The notes beneath the pieces are model-generated. The model searched no databases and was not told the DNA's origin. It worked only from the letters and a program-made list of their open reading frames with translations. Made by a program: the position numbers and the translations under genes. Of a DNA stretch of 8,044 bases, positions 6,699-8,044 are shown in pieces. This DNA is from JBJXHB01 sp046160725 (GTDB taxonomy: Bacteria > Pseudomonadota > Gammaproteobacteria > Burkholderiales > Burkholderiaceae_C), in the NCBI GenBank assembly GCA_046160725.1, contig JBJXHB010000467.1, positions 1 to 8,044 of the forward strand, read 5' to 3'. Position 1 is the stretch's first letter. Every line of letters begins with the position of its first letter.

Positions 6699-6732
6699 AA
6701 ACTCGCCTTGGAGGAGAAGGGTTGCGCGGCGG

Positions 6733-8044
6733 CTACTTGCTGTAGGCCGTCTCGCCGTGCGAACTGATGTCCAGGCCCTCGCGCTCTTCTTCCTCCGTCA
6801 CGCGCAGGCCGATGGCCTTGTCGACGATGTAGAAGGATATGGCCGCGACGACGCCGGACCAGACGATGGTGAGCACCACCGCCTTGAGCTGGATCCAGAC
6901 CTGCGCGCCGATGCCGTCCGGGTTGGTGGCCATGGCCGCCGTGGTCCAGTCCGGCACCATGCCCGGGCCGCCCAGGGAATGGGCATGGAACACCCCGGTC
7001 AGCAGCGCGCCGACGATGCCGCCGACGCCGTGCACGCCGAAGACATCCAGCGAGTCGTCCGCGCCGAGCAGCTTCTTCAGGCCGTTGACACCCCACAGGC
7101 AGGCGAAGCCGGCGACGCCACCGATGATCAGCGCGCCCATCAGGCCGACGTTGCCCGCGGCCGGCGTGATCGCCACCAGCCCGGCCACGGCGCCGGAAGC
7201 GGCACCCAGCATCGACGCCCGTCCCCGCATCAGGGCCTCACCCAGGCACCAGGCCAGGACGGCAGCCGCGGTCGCGATGAAGGTGTTCATGAAGGCCAGC
7301 ACGGCGGAGTTGCCGGCCTCCAGCGCCGACCCGGCGTTGAAACCGAACCAGCCCACCCACAGCAAGGCGGCGCCGACCATGGTCAAGGGCACGTTGTGCG
7401 GCACCAGCGCCTCGCGGCCGTAACCCACCCGCTTGCCCACCATGTAGGCGCCGACCAGGCCCGCCACCGCGGCATTGATGTGCACCACGGTGCCGCCGGC
7501 GAAGTCCAGCGCGCCCCATTGCCAGATCAGGCCGGCCTTGGCGTTCATGGCATCCACGACTTCCTTGCCGGTGTAGGCGTCCGGGCCCATCCAGTACCAG
7601 ACCATATGGGCGATGGGCAGGTAGCTGAAGGTGAACCACAGCACCATGAAGGCCAGCACCGCGGCGAACTTCATGCGCTCGGCGAACGCGCCCACGATCA
7701 GGCAGCAGGTGATGCCGGCGAAGGTGGCCTGAAAGGCGGCGAACAGCAGCTCCGGGATGTAGACACCCTTGCTGAAGGTGGCCCCCATCGCGAACTCGCC
7801 CTTGGCAGCGTTGAACAGCCCGCCCAGGAACAAGCGGTCCGTACCACCGATGAAGGCATTGCCCTCGGTGAAGGCCAGGCTGTAGCCGTAGATGGCCCAC
7901 AGCACGACGATCAGCGAGAACGTGACCATCACCTGCATCAGCACCGACAGCATGTTCTTGCTGCGCACCAGGCCGCCATAGAACAGCGCCAGGCCGGGGA
8001 TGGTCATCAGGATCACCAGGGCAGTTGCCACGGTCATCCATGCG
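6733..8044 (-). CDS. amtB: Ammonium transporter AmtB, N-terminus cut by window edge
   Basis: An inner-membrane ammonium channel of the Amt/MEP/Rh family (PF00909) that conducts NH4+/NH3 for nitrogen assimilation. The frame is open through the right edge: the codons before the Met at 8037 read Ala-Trp, matching the conserved (A)WM of the first helix, so that Met is internal, and the signal peptide and mature N-terminus lie outside. Counting that Met as 1, visible features are GLALFYGG (15-22), FQATF with the gate phenylalanine F106, W147, the signature DFAGGTVVHINAA (178-190) with pore D178 and H186, GWFGFNAGS (229-237) with F233 and S237, and the second pore histidine H336 in FGVHGVGG. The tail, EREGLDISSHGETAY (418-432), is the conserved region that GlnK (PII) binds to close the channel. 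glnK usually lies just upstream of amtB, which here is outside the window. The stop is TAG. Confidence 0.96.
   Translation of the reverse strand, partial: AWMTVATALVILMTIPGLALFYGGLVRSKNMLSVLMQVMVTFSLIVVLWAIYGYSLAFTEGNAFIGGTDRLFLGGLFNAAKGEFAMGATFSKGVYIPELLFAAFQATFAGITCCLIVGAFAERMKFAAVLAFMVLWFTFSYLPIAHMVWYWMGPDAYTGKEVVDAMNAKAGLIWQWGALDFAGGTVVHINAAVAGLVGAYMVGKRVGYGREALVPHNVPLTMVGAALLWVGWFGFNAGSALEAGNSAVLAFMNTFIATAAAVLAWCLGEALMRGRASMLGAASGAVAGLVAITPAAGNVGLMGALIIGGVAGFACLWGVNGLKKLLGADDSLDVFGVHGVGGIVGALLTGVFHAHSLGGPGMVPDWTTAAMATNPDGIGAQVWIQLKAVVLTIVWSGVVAAISFYIVDKAIGLRVTEEEEREGLDISSHGETAYSK

Noticed and set aside
3772..6767. Two long plus-strand frames (494 and 475 codons) opposite gshA and the M17 gene
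   Set aside because: Both are His/Arg/Gln-rich shadows of well-conserved minus-strand enzymes and have no recognisable motif or ribosome binding site.
8035..8037. Met at 8037 as the true AmtB start
   Set aside because: The frame is open upstream, and the preceding Ala-Trp matches the conserved first helix of AmtB, so the gene begins outside the window.
1..8044. Mobile elements, CRISPR arrays, tRNA/rRNA genes, toxin-antitoxin or defence systems
   Set aside because: No transposase, integrase, regular repeat-spacer pattern, tRNA-like fold or defence-gene motif was seen in any intergenic stretch or frame. The genes are core metabolic and transport genes.

Overview
The window is high-GC chromosomal DNA of betaproteobacterial character, most likely from the Burkholderiales (Rubrivivax/Leptothrix/Comamonadaceae-like). 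The evidence is the style of the proteins: a GshA of the PF08886 type, a Kup and a cytochrome c' closely resembling those I recall from Rubrivivax and Alcaligenes, and G/C-block hairpin repeats between genes. I ran no database search, so the taxonomy is inference from remembered families.

Layout, left to right. (1) Positions 1-416, minus strand: a GNAT acetyltransferase whose C-terminus runs off the left edge. Its start overlaps by four bases (ATGA) the stop of a membrane cytochrome b561-type protein (413-1102, minus). (2) A 182-base divergent spacer, then the only plus-strand gene, an exported cytochrome c' (1285-1749). The b- and c-type cytochromes form a divergent pair that probably works together in periplasmic electron transfer or NO handling. 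(3) A convergent spacer (1750-1908) that holds a multi-hairpin, G/C-block element resembling a dispersed Burkholderiales intergenic repeat. (4) A minus-strand series read from right to left: amtB (ammonium channel, N-terminus cut by the right edge), a near-perfect intrinsic terminator, then an M17 leucyl-aminopeptidase-family gene, gshA (glutamate-cysteine ligase) 32 bases later, and kup (potassium uptake).

How the genes fit together. AmtB brings in ammonium. The M17 peptidase could release amino acids, including cysteine, from peptides. GshA makes gamma-glutamylcysteine, the first intermediate of glutathione. Kup takes up K+, an ion whose efflux is glutathione-gated in other Proteobacteria. 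The amtB terminator suggests that peptidase-gshA-kup is a separate transcription unit. No gshB is visible in the window.

I found no phage, insertion sequence, CRISPR array, tRNA or rRNA, and no undescribed multi-gene system. This is mostly ordinary core-genome DNA. The points worth a second look are the undefined kup start, the intergenic repeat, a Phe at the distal heme position of cytochrome c', and the peptidase-gshA-kup arrangement.
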